Origin: Bacillota bacterium
Lineage (GTDB): Bacteria; Bacillota; Sulfobacillia; JAJZYS01; JAJZLH01
Assembly: GCA_021850485.1 (NCBI GenBank)
Contig: JAJZLY010000014.1
Span: forward strand, 33,526 to 97,525
Direction: 5' to 3'
DNA length: 64,000 nucleotides
A program made the position numbers and the translations under genes. The first letter of the stretch is position 1; each line of letters opens with the position of its first letter. The notes under the pieces were generated by a model. The model did not search any database and was not told the origin of the DNA. It saw nothing but the letters and a program-made list of their open reading frames with translations. Below, piece by piece: positions 19,018 to 29,323 of the stretch.

Positions 19018-21893
19018 GCGTCGATCCAGCTCACAAACTGGGTGCGCGTGACCGACGGCACCTGACGCTCTCCTGTTCCCTCGTACCGGCAGATCGGTTG
19101 CAGCGGGCAACTGTCGCAGGTGAGCGTCCGGCCCAACCGGATCGGATCGGGAGCGCTGGCACCGCTCCTGGCAGCAGCAACGAGATCGGTCAGGCGCAGT
19201 AAAGTCAGGTCAATCAGCCGGGCCAGCTGATCAGGTGCCAGGGCACCGCCGCGCTGGGACACCGTACCATCGGGATTGACCAACCGTTGGCCCTCATGGC
19301 TGCCGAGCACCGCCTCCAGACCCGGGTGTGCGGCATACAACCCAATTCGGCTCAGCGTCTCGTGCACCTCGCCGGCATCTTCGTCATTGCTCCAAGGCGT
19401 GGCCAAAGACACATACTCCAGGGCGAGTGGTATCAGGCCCTGTTGCCTGACGGCCAGTCCATAGGCCAGCAACTGAAGGTCAACCTGGGCGCGCAGCCGG
19501 GTCCAGCGACCGGCGCGCAAGGTGTTCACCGCCGCGCTCTTATAGTCCACCACCCTGGCGGACTCGCCGAAGCGATCCAGCCGGTCGATCCGTCCACGCA
19601 CCCGGACGGCGCTGCCGTCGGCGAGCGTGAGGCTAATTCCGCCACCCTCTTGGTCCGAACCGAAGGCAATCTCCTGAGTGCTCTCGTCACACTGCGAGCG
19701 CTCCAGCTCACGTCTGATCTGCGGCGCCAGTGTACTGATCACCTCAGTGATCCTGGACTGCCAGTGGGCGCGTTCGGCGGGGTCAGTCAGTTCTGGGACG
19801 GCCAGCGTGTCCAGCGCACGGGCGACTTCGGCCACCCAGTCCACGGTCGAAGAACTGGCCGCCTTTGCCAACAGGCCATGCATGACGATCCCCCAGGCTC
19901 GGGCGTCCATGCCGTCTGCGGGTTCTTGCCAGCCCAGAGTGCGCACCAGATGACGGGTGGGGCACTTGGCCCGCTCCTCCAAGTCGGTCACCGAGAATGA
20001 GCCGCCGAACAGGCGCTGCGCCAGGTCGGCCGTGAGGTCCTCGTGGCCCCTGGCGACCTGCGGGCCGAGTCTTAGGCCCCACTCCGCCACCTCAGGCATC
20101 GCTGGCACTGCATCGAGGTCTGGCCCGCTCTCGCTGCTCACTGATCCGCCGCCTTGTAGGGCCATGATCCGCCCCACCTGCTGGACAGACGATACAGTAG
20201 CGGCCCGCCCCAGCGTGCTCGTCTCAGCCACGGCCACGCCTTGCTGGCGCAATTCCTCCACCCACAGGGCCGGCGTGCACTGGGCACCATCGGCGTCACG
20301 CCTGGGGTAGCTGGCCCAGACCTCGCCAGTCGCAGCGGCTAACAGGCGGGCCACCAGCGCCTTCTCTCGCTCTTCTTGTTCGTCGAGCCACGACCGCCAG
20401 CGACCGTCTGCGGCAACGGGCAACTGGCGGTCAGCCGTGGCGGGCAGGGTTCCGGCCACCAAACCGCTGAGCCACAGCAGATCAGACGGCAGGCCCACCG
20501 CCTGGCTCAAGGTCACAAGCTGCACTTGGTGACGGCCGCCAGGCACATCCGCAAGCGCCAGCGCCGGCAGGCTTTCGCGCAGCATATCGGCCCACCTTTG
20601 GCGGGACACGGTATGCGTTCGCGCCACCTGAGCCAGCTGACGCAGCAGTGCCAGATGGTGGTTCAACGCCGAAACCGCCTCCGGCCCAAGGTCTTCGACC
20701 CGGTTCACCAAGTTGGCGTCGCCAAACACCGAAAACAGCCGTTCCATGTGCTGCTCGACCGTGGCCGCAGCCGGCCAGGTCAGCAGATCGGACAAGGAGG
20801 CCGGCGGCGAGCGGAGCCAGCCAGCCAGGGTCAATTTCCGCAGCAGCCGACTGCCAGCCGGTGGCGGCACGTCCGAGGACGCCAGGCCACTATCGGTCAA
20901 CCCCTGCCAGGCATCCACCCGGGTGGGCTCGTGAATCAGACCTGCCACAGCACTCAGCCAGCGCTGTCCTGCCCAGTTCGGGCGCAGGCCGTGGCGGCAC
21001 AGCGGCCGCAAGCCGGCAGCGGTCAACGCCCGAGCCATGGCCGGCAGCTGACTTTCCAGTGCGACCGCCACCACAACCCGTTCCGGATCCATCCCTGCCC
21101 GAACGGCCCGCCGTACCGTGGCCGCCACCAGTTGCGCCTCGGTGCCGACATCATCTGCGGCCAGCAGCGAAAGGTGGTCCGGTGTGCCAGTCGGGCGCCC
21201 AGATCGCAGCTGGTCGGCCAAATTCTCTCCTGGCGTCGGGGCACCGGTCAGCTCGGTTGCGGCCAGGTGCACTGGCAGCGTGAGGGTCTCCATGTTCGCT
21301 CTGGACGCTGCCTGCGCCATCGCCTGCTGACTGGCCGATGTATCGTCCAACATCAGCAGCCGTCCACGCTGGTTGCCCTCCATGGAGATCAGAGCGTCTC
21401 GGCCCAGCCGGTGCAGATCGGCCGGCATCTTCAGTCGCGCCAGGTGCGCGACCGCCGCCTGCTCCAGTTGGAGAGCGCTGGTGCGCCAGGGTTCGGCCAG
21501 TTCTTGCAGCCAGGCAGCGGCCGACGCGCCCAGACTCGCCTCGTGCGCAGACCAGACCAAGTCGGCCGCCACCGGCACCGACCCCGGCCCCTCCGCCGCC
21601 AGCGCCAAGCTGATCACTCGCCAACTGCTGCGGTCCAGGGCCTCCGGGACGGGCCGGCGTGCCTGAGCCAGCCACTCCTGGCTGAGCCGCGTCCCAGAGC
21701 GCAGACGGATTCGGTTTGAGACCGAAATCCCGGCCTTGGCTAAGAGCCACCGCTCCAACGGTGCCTGAGCCGCGGCCGCAGGGTCAACCCACAAAATCGG
21801 CCCGGACTGGGACCCGAGCTCGGTGAGCCACCCGCTCAGCCGCTGGTAGGCCCGCTCTCGGCCCTCTGGCGCTGGCGTGGGCGCTTTTTTCAC
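19014..21893 (-). CDS. addB: ATP-dependent nuclease subunit B
   Basis: AddB is the partner that carries an inactive helicase fold and a second RecB-family nuclease, and reads Chi in Bacillota. The C-terminal nuclease core shows GRIDRLDRF and VVDYKSAAV, then the QLLAYGLAV helix. The four cysteines of the iron-sulphur staple are present: one in LEERAKCPTRHL and three in TCDSCPLQPICRYEG. At 959 residues it is shorter than Bacillus AddB (about 1160), and no clear Walker A is visible at the N-terminus. It directly precedes addA with a four-base overlap. The aspartase gene lies 10 bases upstream, which suggests one long transcript. Confidence 0.92.
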   Translation of the reverse strand: MKKAPTPAPEGRERAYQRLSGWLTELGSQSGPILWVDPAAAAQAPLERWLLAKAGISVSNRIRLRSGTRLSQEWLAQARRPVPEALDRSSWRVISLALAAEGPGSVPVAADLVWSAHEASLGASAAAWLQELAEPWRTSALQLEQAAVAHLARLKMPADLHRLGRDALISMEGNQRGRLLMLDDTSASQQAMAQAASRANMETLTLPVHLAATELTGAPTPGENLADQLRSGRPTGTPDHLSLLAADDVGTEAQLVAATVRRAVRAGMDPERVVVAVALESQLPAMARALTAAGLRPLCRHGLRPNWAGQRWLSAVAGLIHEPTRVDAWQGLTDSGLASSDVPPPAGSRLLRKLTLAGWLRSPPASLSDLLTWPAAATVEQHMERLFSVFGDANLVNRVEDLGPEAVSALNHHLALLRQLAQVARTHTVSRQRWADMLRESLPALALADVPGGRHQVQLVTLSQAVGLPSDLLWLSGLVAGTLPATADRQLPVAADGRWRSWLDEQEEREKALVARLLAAATGEVWASYPRRDADGAQCTPALWVEELRQQGVAVAETSTLGRAATVSSVQQVGRIMALQGGGSVSSESGPDLDAVPAMPEVAEWGLRLGPQVARGHEDLTADLAQRLFGGSFSVTDLEERAKCPTRHLVRTLGWQEPADGMDARAWGIVMHGLLAKAASSSTVDWVAEVARALDTLAVPELTDPAERAHWQSRITEVISTLAPQIRRELERSQCDESTQEIAFGSDQEGGGISLTLADGSAVRVRGRIDRLDRFGESARVVDYKSAAVNTLRAGRWTRLRAQVDLQLLAYGLAVRQQGLIPLALEYVSLATPWSNDEDAGEVHETLSRIGLYAAHPGLEAVLGSHEGQRLVNPDGTVSQRGGALAPDQLARLIDLTLLRLTDLVAAARSGASAPDPIRLGRTLTCDSCPLQPICRYEGTGERQVPSVTRTQFVSWIDA

Positions 21894-21903
21894 CGCCCGG
21901 CGC

Positions 21904-23289
21904 CTACTCGGTCTTGCCCAGCAGGTTGATCACGACGGCCTGGAACAATTTCTCGTAGGTGGCTTCGTCAACGTACTCTGGCACTGCGACCTGACGAATG
22001 GTGCGGCCGGTTGCCAGCACCTTCTTGGCTAATTCGGCGGCCTTCAGGTAGCCGATCACGGGAGCGAGGGCGGTGGCCAGGGCGTTTGACGTTTCGAAGT
22101 AGCGGTGACAGACCTCACGGTTGGCCTCGATGCCTTTGAGACAGCGCTCGGTCAGGGCACTGAGGCCGTTAGCCAAAATCCGCATCGAGAACAACATGGC
22201 GTAGGCGACCAGCGGCATCATCACATTGAGTTCCAGCTGGCCGGCTTCGACGGCAAAGCTGACCGCCGTCTCCTGGCCGATCACCTCAAAACAGACCATG
22301 TTCATCATCTCGAGCATGGAGGGATTGACCTTGCCCGGCATGATCGATGACCCGGGTTGCACGGCCGGAAGTGTCAGCTCGCGCAGGCCCGTGGTGGGGC
22401 CAGATGCGAGCAGCCGCAGGTCCGAACATACCTTCGACACCTCGATCGCCAGACTCTTCAGGGCCGCCATGTAGCGGCCAAAGTCGAGTAGGCTCTGGGT
22501 GATTTGGAAGGGGTTGTCCGCAGGCTGCAGGGGCAAGTCGGTGAGCTCAGCCAGTGCTTTTACCACCGCCTGGCGATATCCCGGCGGCGTGTTCAAGCCG
22601 CTGCCGATGGCGGTTGCGCCCAGGTTTAGCTCCAACAGGCTGGTCCTGGCCTCTTGCAGATGGTTCAGCGCACGTTTCAGAGTTGCCGCATAGCCGCCGA
22701 ACTCTTGGCCAAGTGTCATGGGGACGGCGTCTTGAAGATGGGTGCGCCCGGACTTCAAGATATCCGCGAATGCCTGAGCCCGATCGCCCAGGGCCTCCAC
22801 GGCGTCTGTCACCGCACGCTCCAAGGTGGGGTGCAAGTCCAAACAGGCCAGCCGAATGGCCGTTGGGAAGGCGTCGTTGGTGGACTGCGACATGTTCACG
22901 TGGTCGTTGGGAGAGAGTTCCTCGTACTCGCCGCGCTTATGGCCCAGGATCTCCAGGGCGCGATTGGCCAGCACCTCATTGGTGTTCATGTTGTGAGAGG
23001 TCCCGGCGCCCGCCTGGAACACATCGACGATAAACTGGTCTCGATGGTGTCCGGAGAGGACCTCATCGGCGGCCTTGACGATGGCCTTGCCCTTGTCCTT
23101 GGCCAAGACGCCCAGCGCCATGTGGGTGAGTGCCGCCGCCTTCTTGATCCGGACCATGGCATCGACCATCAGCGGATCGGGGCCTAGTTGACTGATCGGG
23201 AAGTTGGCCTTGGCCCGGGCCGTCTGGATCCCGTACAAGGCCTCGTCCGGCAACTCCATCATGCCCAGTGAGTCTTTTTCTTGGCGCAC
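21904..23289 (-). CDS. aspA: aspartate ammonia-lyase (fumarase/aspartase superfamily)
   Basis: Reversible deamination of aspartate to fumarate. The superfamily signature is PGSSIMPGKVNPSMLEM, with the flexible SS loop that holds the catalytic serine. AGAGTSHNMNTNEV, DHVNMSQSTNDAFP and SGRTHLQDAVP form the other active-site regions. NLGATAIGSGLNTPPGYR resembles aspartases more than class II fumarases (which have GGTAVGTGLN); family-level assignment is firm, substrate less so. Length 461 is normal. It lies between kdpD and addB on the same strand, 10 bases before addB. Confidence 0.85.
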   Translation of the reverse strand: MRQEKDSLGMMELPDEALYGIQTARAKANFPISQLGPDPLMVDAMVRIKKAAALTHMALGVLAKDKGKAIVKAADEVLSGHHRDQFIVDVFQAGAGTSHNMNTNEVLANRALEILGHKRGEYEELSPNDHVNMSQSTNDAFPTAIRLACLDLHPTLERAVTDAVEALGDRAQAFADILKSGRTHLQDAVPMTLGQEFGGYAATLKRALNHLQEARTSLLELNLGATAIGSGLNTPPGYRQAVVKALAELTDLPLQPADNPFQITQSLLDFGRYMAALKSLAIEVSKVCSDLRLLASGPTTGLRELTLPAVQPGSSIMPGKVNPSMLEMMNMVCFEVIGQETAVSFAVEAGQLELNVMMPLVAYAMLFSMRILANGLSALTERCLKGIEANREVCHRYFETSNALATALAPVIGYLKAAELAKKVLATGRTIRQVAVPEYVDEATYEKLFQAVVINLLGKTE

Positions 23290-23366
23290 CTCGGGCCCTC
23301 CTCACAGCAGTATTAAGGGCGACAACAACGCTCGCCTTGACCAGTATAGCCGAGCCCTGGGACGAC

Positions 23367-24497
23367 TCAGCGGGCCACGATCAAGACGTCGGCCCGGGTC
23401 GTCTCCTTGAGAATCTTCCAGATCACCGATCCGTGTCGCAACTCTTGCCACCGGCTTTGGGCAGATTCCCCGAGCACGATCTGGGTGGCTTTGGCCTGGT
23501 TGGCGATCTCGACGAGTCGACTAGCCACCCGGACGTCTTGAGCCTGGACCACGGTGGCTCCCAGCTCGTGTGCCAGTTTGAGGTTGAGGTCCAAACCGGT
23601 CGCCCGCTCCAGATCCATCGGGTGGCTTGGGTCGGTGACGGTGGCGACGTAGAAGTCGCCCTTGAGGCGCTGCGCCATGCGATAGCCGCGACGGATCAGG
23701 ACCTGGCCGCTGGGGCTGGGCGTGACACAGACCAAGACGCACTCTTTGGTCCGCCATGGTCCCTGGATGTTCTTGGCCCGCATATAGGCGTCCAAATCTT
23801 CTTCGGCGGTATCGGCCACCGTCCGCAACACCAACTCGCGTAGGGCCGTTAAATTGCCCAGGCGAAAAAAGTTCTGCAAGGCCTGCTTGGCCTGTTCTTC
23901 GCCGTAAATCTTGCCCTGCTTCAAGCGGCTGATCAGAGCCTCAGGCGCCAAGTCAATCAGCCGGATTTCCTGAGCCTCTTGGACCACCGAGTCGGGCACC
24001 GTCTCCCGGACCCGCACGCCCGTGATCTCGAACACGACGTCGTTCAGGCTCTCCAGGTGCTGAATGTTCAGCGTGGAGTGGACGTTGATGCCCGCTTCCA
24101 AGATCTCCTGAACATCCTCGAAGCGCTTGCGGTGGTTGCCGCCAGGTGCATTGGTATGGGCCAGCTCATCGACCAGCACCACGTCCGGTTGACGGCGAAT
24201 CACGGCGGCCACGTCCAGCTCCGGCAGGGTCATGCCATGGTAGGGAACCTGCAAGGTGGGCACCATCTCCAGCCCGGCGAGCAGAGCCTCGGTTTCCGGC
24301 CGGTGGTGCGGCTCGATGATCCCCGCTACCACATCGACGTCGCTGTGCCGCAAGCTTTCGGCCTCGGATAACATGGCGTAAGTCTTGCCCACTCCGGCGG
24401 CCGCTCCCAAAAAGATCTTGTGGCGCGCCTTGCGCAGGCGCTCGATTTCCCGGAGCACCTCTTCTGAGGTTCGCCGACGGTACTGGGTCAGGCCCAT
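23367..24497 (-). CDS. kdpD: stand-alone KdpD sensor module (KdpD N-domain plus Usp), no kinase
   Basis: The 376-residue protein corresponds to the N-terminal cytoplasmic part of KdpD only. The KdpD domain has the Walker-type FLGAAAGVGKTYAML and VVLVDELAHTNAPG, and GNHRKRFEDVQEIL. From about residue 250 there is a universal-stress-protein domain (CVLVCVTPSPSGQVLIRRG, QIVLGESAQSRW). There are no DUF4118 helices, no GAF domain and no histidine kinase, and no kdpE lies in the window. Such short KdpD proteins occur in Bacillota and cyanobacteria; the Usp domain of some KdpD proteins binds c-di-AMP, which fits the c-di-AMP riboswitch at the head of this operon. It may modulate the pump directly. 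Confidence 0.88.
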   Translation of the reverse strand: MGLTQYRRRTSEEVLREIERLRKARHKIFLGAAAGVGKTYAMLSEAESLRHSDVDVVAGIIEPHHRPETEALLAGLEMVPTLQVPYHGMTLPELDVAAVIRRQPDVVLVDELAHTNAPGGNHRKRFEDVQEILEAGINVHSTLNIQHLESLNDVVFEITGVRVRETVPDSVVQEAQEIRLIDLAPEALISRLKQGKIYGEEQAKQALQNFFRLGNLTALRELVLRTVADTAEEDLDAYMRAKNIQGPWRTKECVLVCVTPSPSGQVLIRRGYRMAQRLKGDFYVATVTDPSHPMDLERATGLDLNLKLAHELGATVVQAQDVRVASRLVEIANQAKATQIVLGESAQSRWQELRHGSVIWKILKETTRADVLIVAR

Positions 24498-24561
24498 GTC
24501 ACAGCCGCCGGAACTCTAGCGGCACCGGCGGTCCCCTCCTCTCGCCCAGCAATACCTGATC

Positions 24562-24648
24562 CTAGATCCGCTCCGGATACAGCAATACGTAAAACAAGTA
24601 GACCACGGCCGCAATGCCGAGCACGCTGCCAATCAAGTCAAGACTCAC
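24562..24648 (-). CDS. kdpF: KdpF, small subunit of the Kdp K+-ATPase
   Basis: A 28-codon gene starting GTG 24648, eight bases after GAGAAGG. The product MSLDLIGSVLGIAAVVYLF followed by YVLLYPERI is a single transmembrane helix with the aromatic Y-L-Y-L pattern and charged end of KdpF, the lipid-like stabilising subunit of KdpFABC. Its position after kdpC, rather than before kdpA, is unusual. It is too short for most gene callers. Confidence 0.8.
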   Translation of the reverse strand: MSLDLIGSVLGIAAVVYLFYVLLYPERI

Positions 24649-24672
24649 CGGGTCACCTTCTCTCCAGTTCCA

Positions 24673-24756
24673 CTAAAGCCGGTCGCAGGCCCGGATGTAA
24701 AGGGCGCAGACGGCGACGAAGGCAACGACGGCCGCCACGCCCAGCAGGTCGATCAT
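24673..24756 (-). CDS. 27-residue single-helix membrane protein in the kdp operon
   Basis: ATG 24756 overlaps the kdpC stop (ATGA). The product starts [20 protein letters not shown] and ends IRACDRL. It is one hydrophobic helix followed by a short charged tail of the Y-x-R-x-C-D-R-L type. I recall similar tiny proteins next to kdp genes in other bacteria, usually annotated hypothetical, but cannot verify that here. It may be a second small accessory subunit beside KdpF. The perfect coupling to kdpC and separation from kdpF by 24 bases argue that it is translated. Confidence 0.65.
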   Translation of the reverse strand: MIDLLGVAAVVAFVAVCALYIRACDRL

Positions 24757-25367
24757 CCCTGCCCGCCTCCCCCGCCGACCAGCGCCTCCAGCTTGAGGTT
24801 CAACTCCAGCACGTTGACATGCGGTGCGCCGAACAGGCCAAGGAATCGGCCCCGCTCTTGGCTCTTCACCAGCGCCAGAACGATGGCTTGGCTCAGCCCG
24901 TTTTGAGCTGCCACTCGGGGCACCTGGACCAGGGCAGCTTGAATCGAAATGTCAGGGTCGACACCGCTATCCGAACTTTCCACCAGATCGACCGGCACCC
25001 GAGCCACGCTCAGACCCGGATTGGCAGCCAGCACCCCTTGCAAGGCAGCTGCCACATCGCTGATCAAGGTCGGATTGGTAGGTCCGAGGTTGCTTGCCGA
25101 AGAGGCGTTTGCGGCGTAGCCGGTGGCAGACGGCCGCCCCTGGAAGAAGCGGGGGGAGGTGAAGGCCTGGCCGATCAAGGCCGATCCCACGACCTGGCCG
25201 TTTTGAACGATCAGGCTGCCGTTAGCTTGCGCGGGGAACAGCAGTTGGCCAAGCCCGGTGATGACCAGTGGATAGATGAGGCCGGCGATCACCGTGAACA
25301 CCACGGCCAGCCGCAGGGCGGTCCACAGGTGACGGATGACGCCCGCTTGCTTTTGCATGTCGCTCAT
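24753..25367 (-). CDS. kdpC: potassium-transporting ATPase subunit C
   Basis: KdpC couples the P-type ATPase KdpB to the channel-like KdpA. The 204-residue protein has one N-terminal helix ([20 protein letters not shown]), then the conserved [22 protein letters not shown] block and the [13 protein letters not shown] motif near the C-terminal third. ATG 25367 overlaps the kdpB stop (ATGA). Confidence 0.95.
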   Translation of the reverse strand: MSDMQKQAGVIRHLWTALRLAVVFTVIAGLIYPLVITGLGQLLFPAQANGSLIVQNGQVVGSALIGQAFTSPRFFQGRPSATGYAANASSASNLGPTNPTLISDVAAALQGVLAANPGLSVARVPVDLVESSDSGVDPDISIQAALVQVPRVAAQNGLSQAIVLALVKSQERGRFLGLFGAPHVNVLELNLKLEALVGGGGGQG

Positions 25368-27421
25368 CGCAGTGCCACCAGGCCAAGCGCCGTGATCATC
25401 ATGTCCAGCAGCTTGATGCCGATGAAGGGCAAGAACAGGCCACCCAATCCATAGACAAATAGGTTGTTGCGCAAGGTGGTGGCGGCGCTCTGTGGCCGAT
25501 AGCGCACACCGCGTAGCGCTAGCGGGATGAGCATCGGAATGATCAGGGCATTGAAGATGACGGCCGACAGCACCGCCGACTCAGGCGAGGTCAGATGCAT
25601 CACGTTCAACGCCTCCAGGCCAGGGAAAATCGGTACGAACATGGCTGGCAAGATGGCAAAGTATTTGGCGACGTCGTTGGCGATGGAAAACGTGGTCAGG
25701 GCACCGCGGGTGATCAGGATCTGCTTGCCGATCTCCACGATGTCAATCAGTTTGATCGGGTTCGAGTCAAGATCCACCATGTTGGCCGCTTCGCGGGCAG
25801 CGGAGGTGCCAGAGTTCATGGCCACCGCCACGTCTGCTGCAGCCAGAGCCGGCGCGTCGTTGGTACCATCTCCGACCATCGCCACCAGGTAGCCTTCCGC
25901 CTTTTGCTGTTCGATATATTCCAGTTTCTTCTCGGGCGTCGCTTGGGCCAGACATTCGTCGATACCCACCTCGTCGGCGATGGTGCGGGCCGTGATCGGG
26001 TTGTCACCGGTGATCATCACCGTCCGGATGCCACTTTTGCGGATGGCGGCGATGCGGTCCCGGATGCCGACCTTGACGATGTCCTTCAGGTGGACGACAC
26101 CGATCACCCGTCCGCCGTCGGCCACCGCCAAAGGGGTGCCGCCTTGATGTGCGATACCCTCCACGATCTCAGTCAGGGCCTTCTCCAACTCGGCCGGCAC
26201 GCCGCCGACGTAGGCGGCCACCGCATCAGGTGCGCCCTTGCGCACCTGATGCGCGCCAAGGTCAACGCCGCTCATCCGGGTCTGGGCCGTGAATGGGTGG
26301 TAGACCGGCGGCTCGCTGCCGCTTTGCGGATCCTCCAGACCAAATTGCTCTTTGGCCAGAGCCACGATCGATCGCCCCTCTGGCGTGTCGTCGGCCAGGG
26401 AGGCGATTAGGGCGCACTGGGCCAGGTCCCTGATCTCGACACCAGGCAGCGGCATGAATTCGGTGGCCATCCGGTTGCCGTAGGTGAGGGTACCGGTCTT
26501 GTCCAGCATGATCACGTTCACGTCGCCAGCTGCCTCAATCGCCCGCCCGCTCATCGCCAGAACATTGTGTCGCAACAGGCGGTCCATCCCGGAGATGCCG
26601 ATCGCCGACAAAAGGCCGCCGATGGTGGTGGGCGCCAGGCAGACCAACAGCGCCACCAAGATCACCAGCTGCAGGTGCAGGCCGGAATACTGGGCAAACG
26701 CCTCGGTGGTCATCACCACCACCACGAAGATCAGGGTCAACCCGGCCAGCAAGATGGCCAGGGCAATTTCATTGGGCGTCTTCTGGCGGACCGCTCCTTC
26801 GATCAGGCCGATCATGCGGTCCAAGAACGTTTCTCCGGGGTTGGCTGTGACCTCAATCCACACCTCGTCGGAAAGGATCCTGGTGCCGCCGGTGACTGCG
26901 CTCTTGTCACCGCCGGCCTCTCGGATCACCGGAGCAGACTCGCCGGTGATGGCGGACTCGTCGATGGCCGCCGCCCCCTTGATCACCGTGCCGTCCGACG
27001 GGATCAGGTCGCCGGCGGAGCACATCACCACGTCGCCACGGCGCAGTTCGGTGGCCGCCACTTCTTCCCAAATCGATCCCTTCTGGCGCTTGGCCGTTGC
27101 ACTCACCTTGGTGCCGCGCAGTGCCGCTGCCTGGGCGTGCCCCCGCCCTTCGGCCAGGGCCTCGGCAAAGTTGGCAAACAGCACCGTCAGCCACAGCCAG
27201 ACGGCGATCTGCATGGTGAAGTCGGCGACCGGGATCTGGCCCTGGGCGTACAGCCGGATCGCCACCACGGTGGACAGTGCCGAGCCCACCTCGACCACGA
27301 ACATCACCGGGTTCTTCACCATCCAGGCCGGGGAGAGTTTGTGAAAGGAATCTCCAAGTGCTCTCCAGATCAACTGGCGGTCGAACGCACTGGCCTTCTT
27401 GCGGGACATTTGCGCACTCAC
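25364..27421 (-). CDS. kdpB: potassium-transporting ATPase subunit B
   Basis: The catalytic P-type ATPase subunit of KdpFABC. The phosphorylation site is in [17 protein letters not shown]; the actuator loop is [20 protein letters not shown] (TGES-type); [16 protein letters not shown] is the hinge. Seven or so transmembrane helices are distributed as usual. Length 685 is typical. Four-base overlaps on both sides couple it to kdpA and kdpC. Confidence 0.97.
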   Translation of the reverse strand: MSAQMSRKKASAFDRQLIWRALGDSFHKLSPAWMVKNPVMFVVEVGSALSTVVAIRLYAQGQIPVADFTMQIAVWLWLTVLFANFAEALAEGRGHAQAAALRGTKVSATAKRQKGSIWEEVAATELRRGDVVMCSAGDLIPSDGTVIKGAAAIDESAITGESAPVIREAGGDKSAVTGGTRILSDEVWIEVTANPGETFLDRMIGLIEGAVRQKTPNEIALAILLAGLTLIFVVVVMTTEAFAQYSGLHLQLVILVALLVCLAPTTIGGLLSAIGISGMDRLLRHNVLAMSGRAIEAAGDVNVIMLDKTGTLTYGNRMATEFMPLPGVEIRDLAQCALIASLADDTPEGRSIVALAKEQFGLEDPQSGSEPPVYHPFTAQTRMSGVDLGAHQVRKGAPDAVAAYVGGVPAELEKALTEIVEGIAHQGGTPLAVADGGRVIGVVHLKDIVKVGIRDRIAAIRKSGIRTVMITGDNPITARTIADEVGIDECLAQATPEKKLEYIEQQKAEGYLVAMVGDGTNDAPALAAADVAVAMNSGTSAAREAANMVDLDSNPIKLIDIVEIGKQILITRGALTTFSIANDVAKYFAILPAMFVPIFPGLEALNVMHLTSPESAVLSAVIFNALIIPMLIPLALRGVRYRPQSAATTLRNNLFVYGLGGLFLPFIGIKLLDMMITALGLVALR

Positions 27422-29136
27422 TTAGGTACACCTCCGAACAGGTGGCCGGCCTGCATGGCGAACTGCTCGGCCAGTGGGCCAAGGGCGAGGGCCGGGAAGA
27501 AGACCAGGGCACCGACGATCACCACGGTGCCGATCAGGAGCAACCCGAACAACCAGCCGTTGGTCGGGAAAGTACCGATGCTGGGCGGCACCCGTTGCTT
27601 CTTGACCATGGACCCGGCGATGGCCAGGGCAGGGATGTACATCGGGAAGCGGCCGATCAGCATGGCGAAGCCCACTGTCCAAGTGTAAAAGGGTGAGGCA
27701 GCGTTCAGGCCACCCATCGCCGAGCCGTTGTTGCCGACGCCGGAGCTAAAGGCGTAGAGAACTTCAGACAGGCCCTGCGGGCCTGGGTTGAAGATGCCGC
27801 TGACGCCACCTCGGCTGCTCACCGCCCAGGCGGCAAAACCCAAGATCACAAAGGTGGGCACGATCATGGCCAATGTTGCCATCTTGACCTCGTAAGCCTG
27901 GATCTTCTTGCCGAGGTATTCGGGTGTGCGACCGACCATCAGCCCGGCCAGGAAGACGGCCAGGATGGCGAAGGCCAGCATGCCGATCAGTCCAACCCCC
28001 CAGGCGCCGATGATCACCTCGCCGCTCATCATGTTGAACAGCAAGATCAGGCTGCCGATTGGCGTGAAGCTGTCATTAGCTGCTGCTGTCGATCCCCAGG
28101 AGACAGCCGTGGTGCCGGTCTCGAATAGGGACGAGCCAGCCACTCCGAAGCGCGTCTCTTTGCCTGTCATGTTGGGCACGGCGTGTTGCAAGAGGTGAGA
28201 GACGATCGGATTACCCGCCGCCTCCGCCCAGTACGTGACGAACACACCGAACATAAACATGACCATCATCGCCGCAAAGATGGTCCAGCCCTGGCGCGTG
28301 TCCCCGGCCTTCTTGCCGAAATAGTAGGTGAGCCCGACCGGCACCAAAAAGCCAAGGGTTAACTGGAACATCAAAGATGCGGCGTTTGGAGTCTCAAACG
28401 GGTAGCCGGCGTTGGTATTGAAGTAGCCACCGCCGTTGTCGCCGAATTGCATGATCGAGGTCATGCTGGCCACCGGGCCTTGCGGCAGTATCTGCTTGGC
28501 TCCTTGCAAGGTGTGGACGATGGTGTAAGGGGCGAGGTTCTGCGGTGTGCCGAGTGCAATCAGGACCAATGCGGCCACGGCGGCAACCGGAAGCGCGATC
28601 CACAAAAACGCCCGGGTCAGGTCCACCCAGAAGTTGCCGAGCGTGGTCGCATTCTTGCGGGTCAAGCCACGGATCAGGGCGAGCACCATGGCTAGGCCGG
28701 TGATCGGCGACAGGAACTGCTGCACCGTCAGCCACATCTGGGACAGGTAGCTGAGCGTCGACTCGCCACCGTATGCTTGCCAGTTCGTATTGGTCACAAA
28801 GCTGACGGCCGTGTTCCAGGCGACGTGGGCCCCGACCGCCGGCAGGTGCTGGGGATTTAGCGGCAAGACCCCCTGCAGGCGGAGCACCGGATAGAGCAGG
28901 ACAAAGCCCACCAGATTAAAGGCGAGTAGCGCGAACAGGTACTCGGTCCAGCGCATCTCCTTGGCGGGATTGACGCCGCCAACTTTGTAGATGGCCCGCT
29001 CGACAGGGGCTAGGACCGGGTCCAGCCAGGTGCGACCGCCGTCGAACACGTTGTATAGGTAGAGCCCGACCGGCTTTACCACCAGGGTCACGACCACTAA
29101 GAAGAGGACGATGCCACCGATGCCGACAAGGGTCAT
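27418..29136 (-). CDS. kdpA: potassium-transporting ATPase subunit A
   Basis: KdpA is the K+-selective channel-like subunit related to Trk/Ktr transporters. The selectivity-filter regions are visible as [45 protein letters not shown] and [17 protein letters not shown] 29136 gives the normal N-terminus ([16 protein letters not shown]) and 572 residues. A TTG at 29181 is in frame but would add an unrelated 15-residue extension. The ATG overlaps the stop of a 17-codon leader (29133-29186), so initiation is probably coupled to that leader, which itself follows the c-di-AMP riboswitch. Confidence 0.96.
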   Translation of the reverse strand: MTLVGIGGIVLFLVVVTLVVKPVGLYLYNVFDGGRTWLDPVLAPVERAIYKVGGVNPAKEMRWTEYLFALLAFNLVGFVLLYPVLRLQGVLPLNPQHLPAVGAHVAWNTAVSFVTNTNWQAYGGESTLSYLSQMWLTVQQFLSPITGLAMVLALIRGLTRKNATTLGNFWVDLTRAFLWIALPVAAVAALVLIALGTPQNLAPYTIVHTLQGAKQILPQGPVASMTSIMQFGDNGGGYFNTNAGYPFETPNAASLMFQLTLGFLVPVGLTYYFGKKAGDTRQGWTIFAAMMVMFMFGVFVTYWAEAAGNPIVSHLLQHAVPNMTGKETRFGVAGSSLFETGTTAVSWGSTAAANDSFTPIGSLILLFNMMSGEVIIGAWGVGLIGMLAFAILAVFLAGLMVGRTPEYLGKKIQAYEVKMATLAMIVPTFVILGFAAWAVSSRGGVSGIFNPGPQGLSEVLYAFSSGVGNNGSAMGGLNAASPFYTWTVGFAMLIGRFPMYIPALAIAGSMVKKQRVPPSIGTFPTNGWLFGLLLIGTVVIVGALVFFPALALGPLAEQFAMQAGHLFGGVPK

Positions 29137-29186
29137 CTTCCGCAACCCGCATTCGAGACAAGGCGCGACGCTACAAGGCAAGTCAC
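29133..29186 (-). CDS. 17-residue leader peptide coupled to kdpA
   Basis: GTG 29186 lies eight bases after AAGGAGG, the best ribosome-binding site in this leader. The frame encodes [17 protein letters not shown] and stops with TGA inside the kdpA start (ATGA). kdpA itself has no comparable Shine-Dalgarno. The AAGGAGG begins immediately after the 3' strand of the riboswitch closing stem. I infer a translational-coupling leader; the peptide sequence may not matter. Confidence 0.55.
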   Translation of the reverse strand: MTCLVASRLVSNAGCGR

Positions 29187-29201
29187 TATCGAGACCTCCT
29201 T

Positions 29202-29308
29202 GGGCTTACGAGGTGAGCTGACGGGCTCGGTTGGAGGTACACCCGGCCACCTGCGGTGGCTTCGCCCCGATTCATGGTTCCCCCGTCCGCCAGATGGCGG
29301 CTCAGCCC
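29202..29308 (-). ncRNA. c-di-AMP riboswitch (ydaO/yuaA type)
   Basis: On the minus strand the leader ends with CCGAGCCCGTCAGC-TCACCTCGTAAGCCC, almost identical to the highly conserved 3' part of ydaO riboswitches. The 5' part has GGGCTGAG (closing-stem strand), then CGGGGGAACCATG and CGGGGCGAAG, matching the other conserved blocks. GGGCT and AAGCCC close the structure. ydaO riboswitches turn genes off when c-di-AMP is high and are well known upstream of potassium transporters. Here it controls kdpABC and the following small genes. Confidence 0.92.
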
Positions 29309-29323
29309 TAACAAACATCGGTC

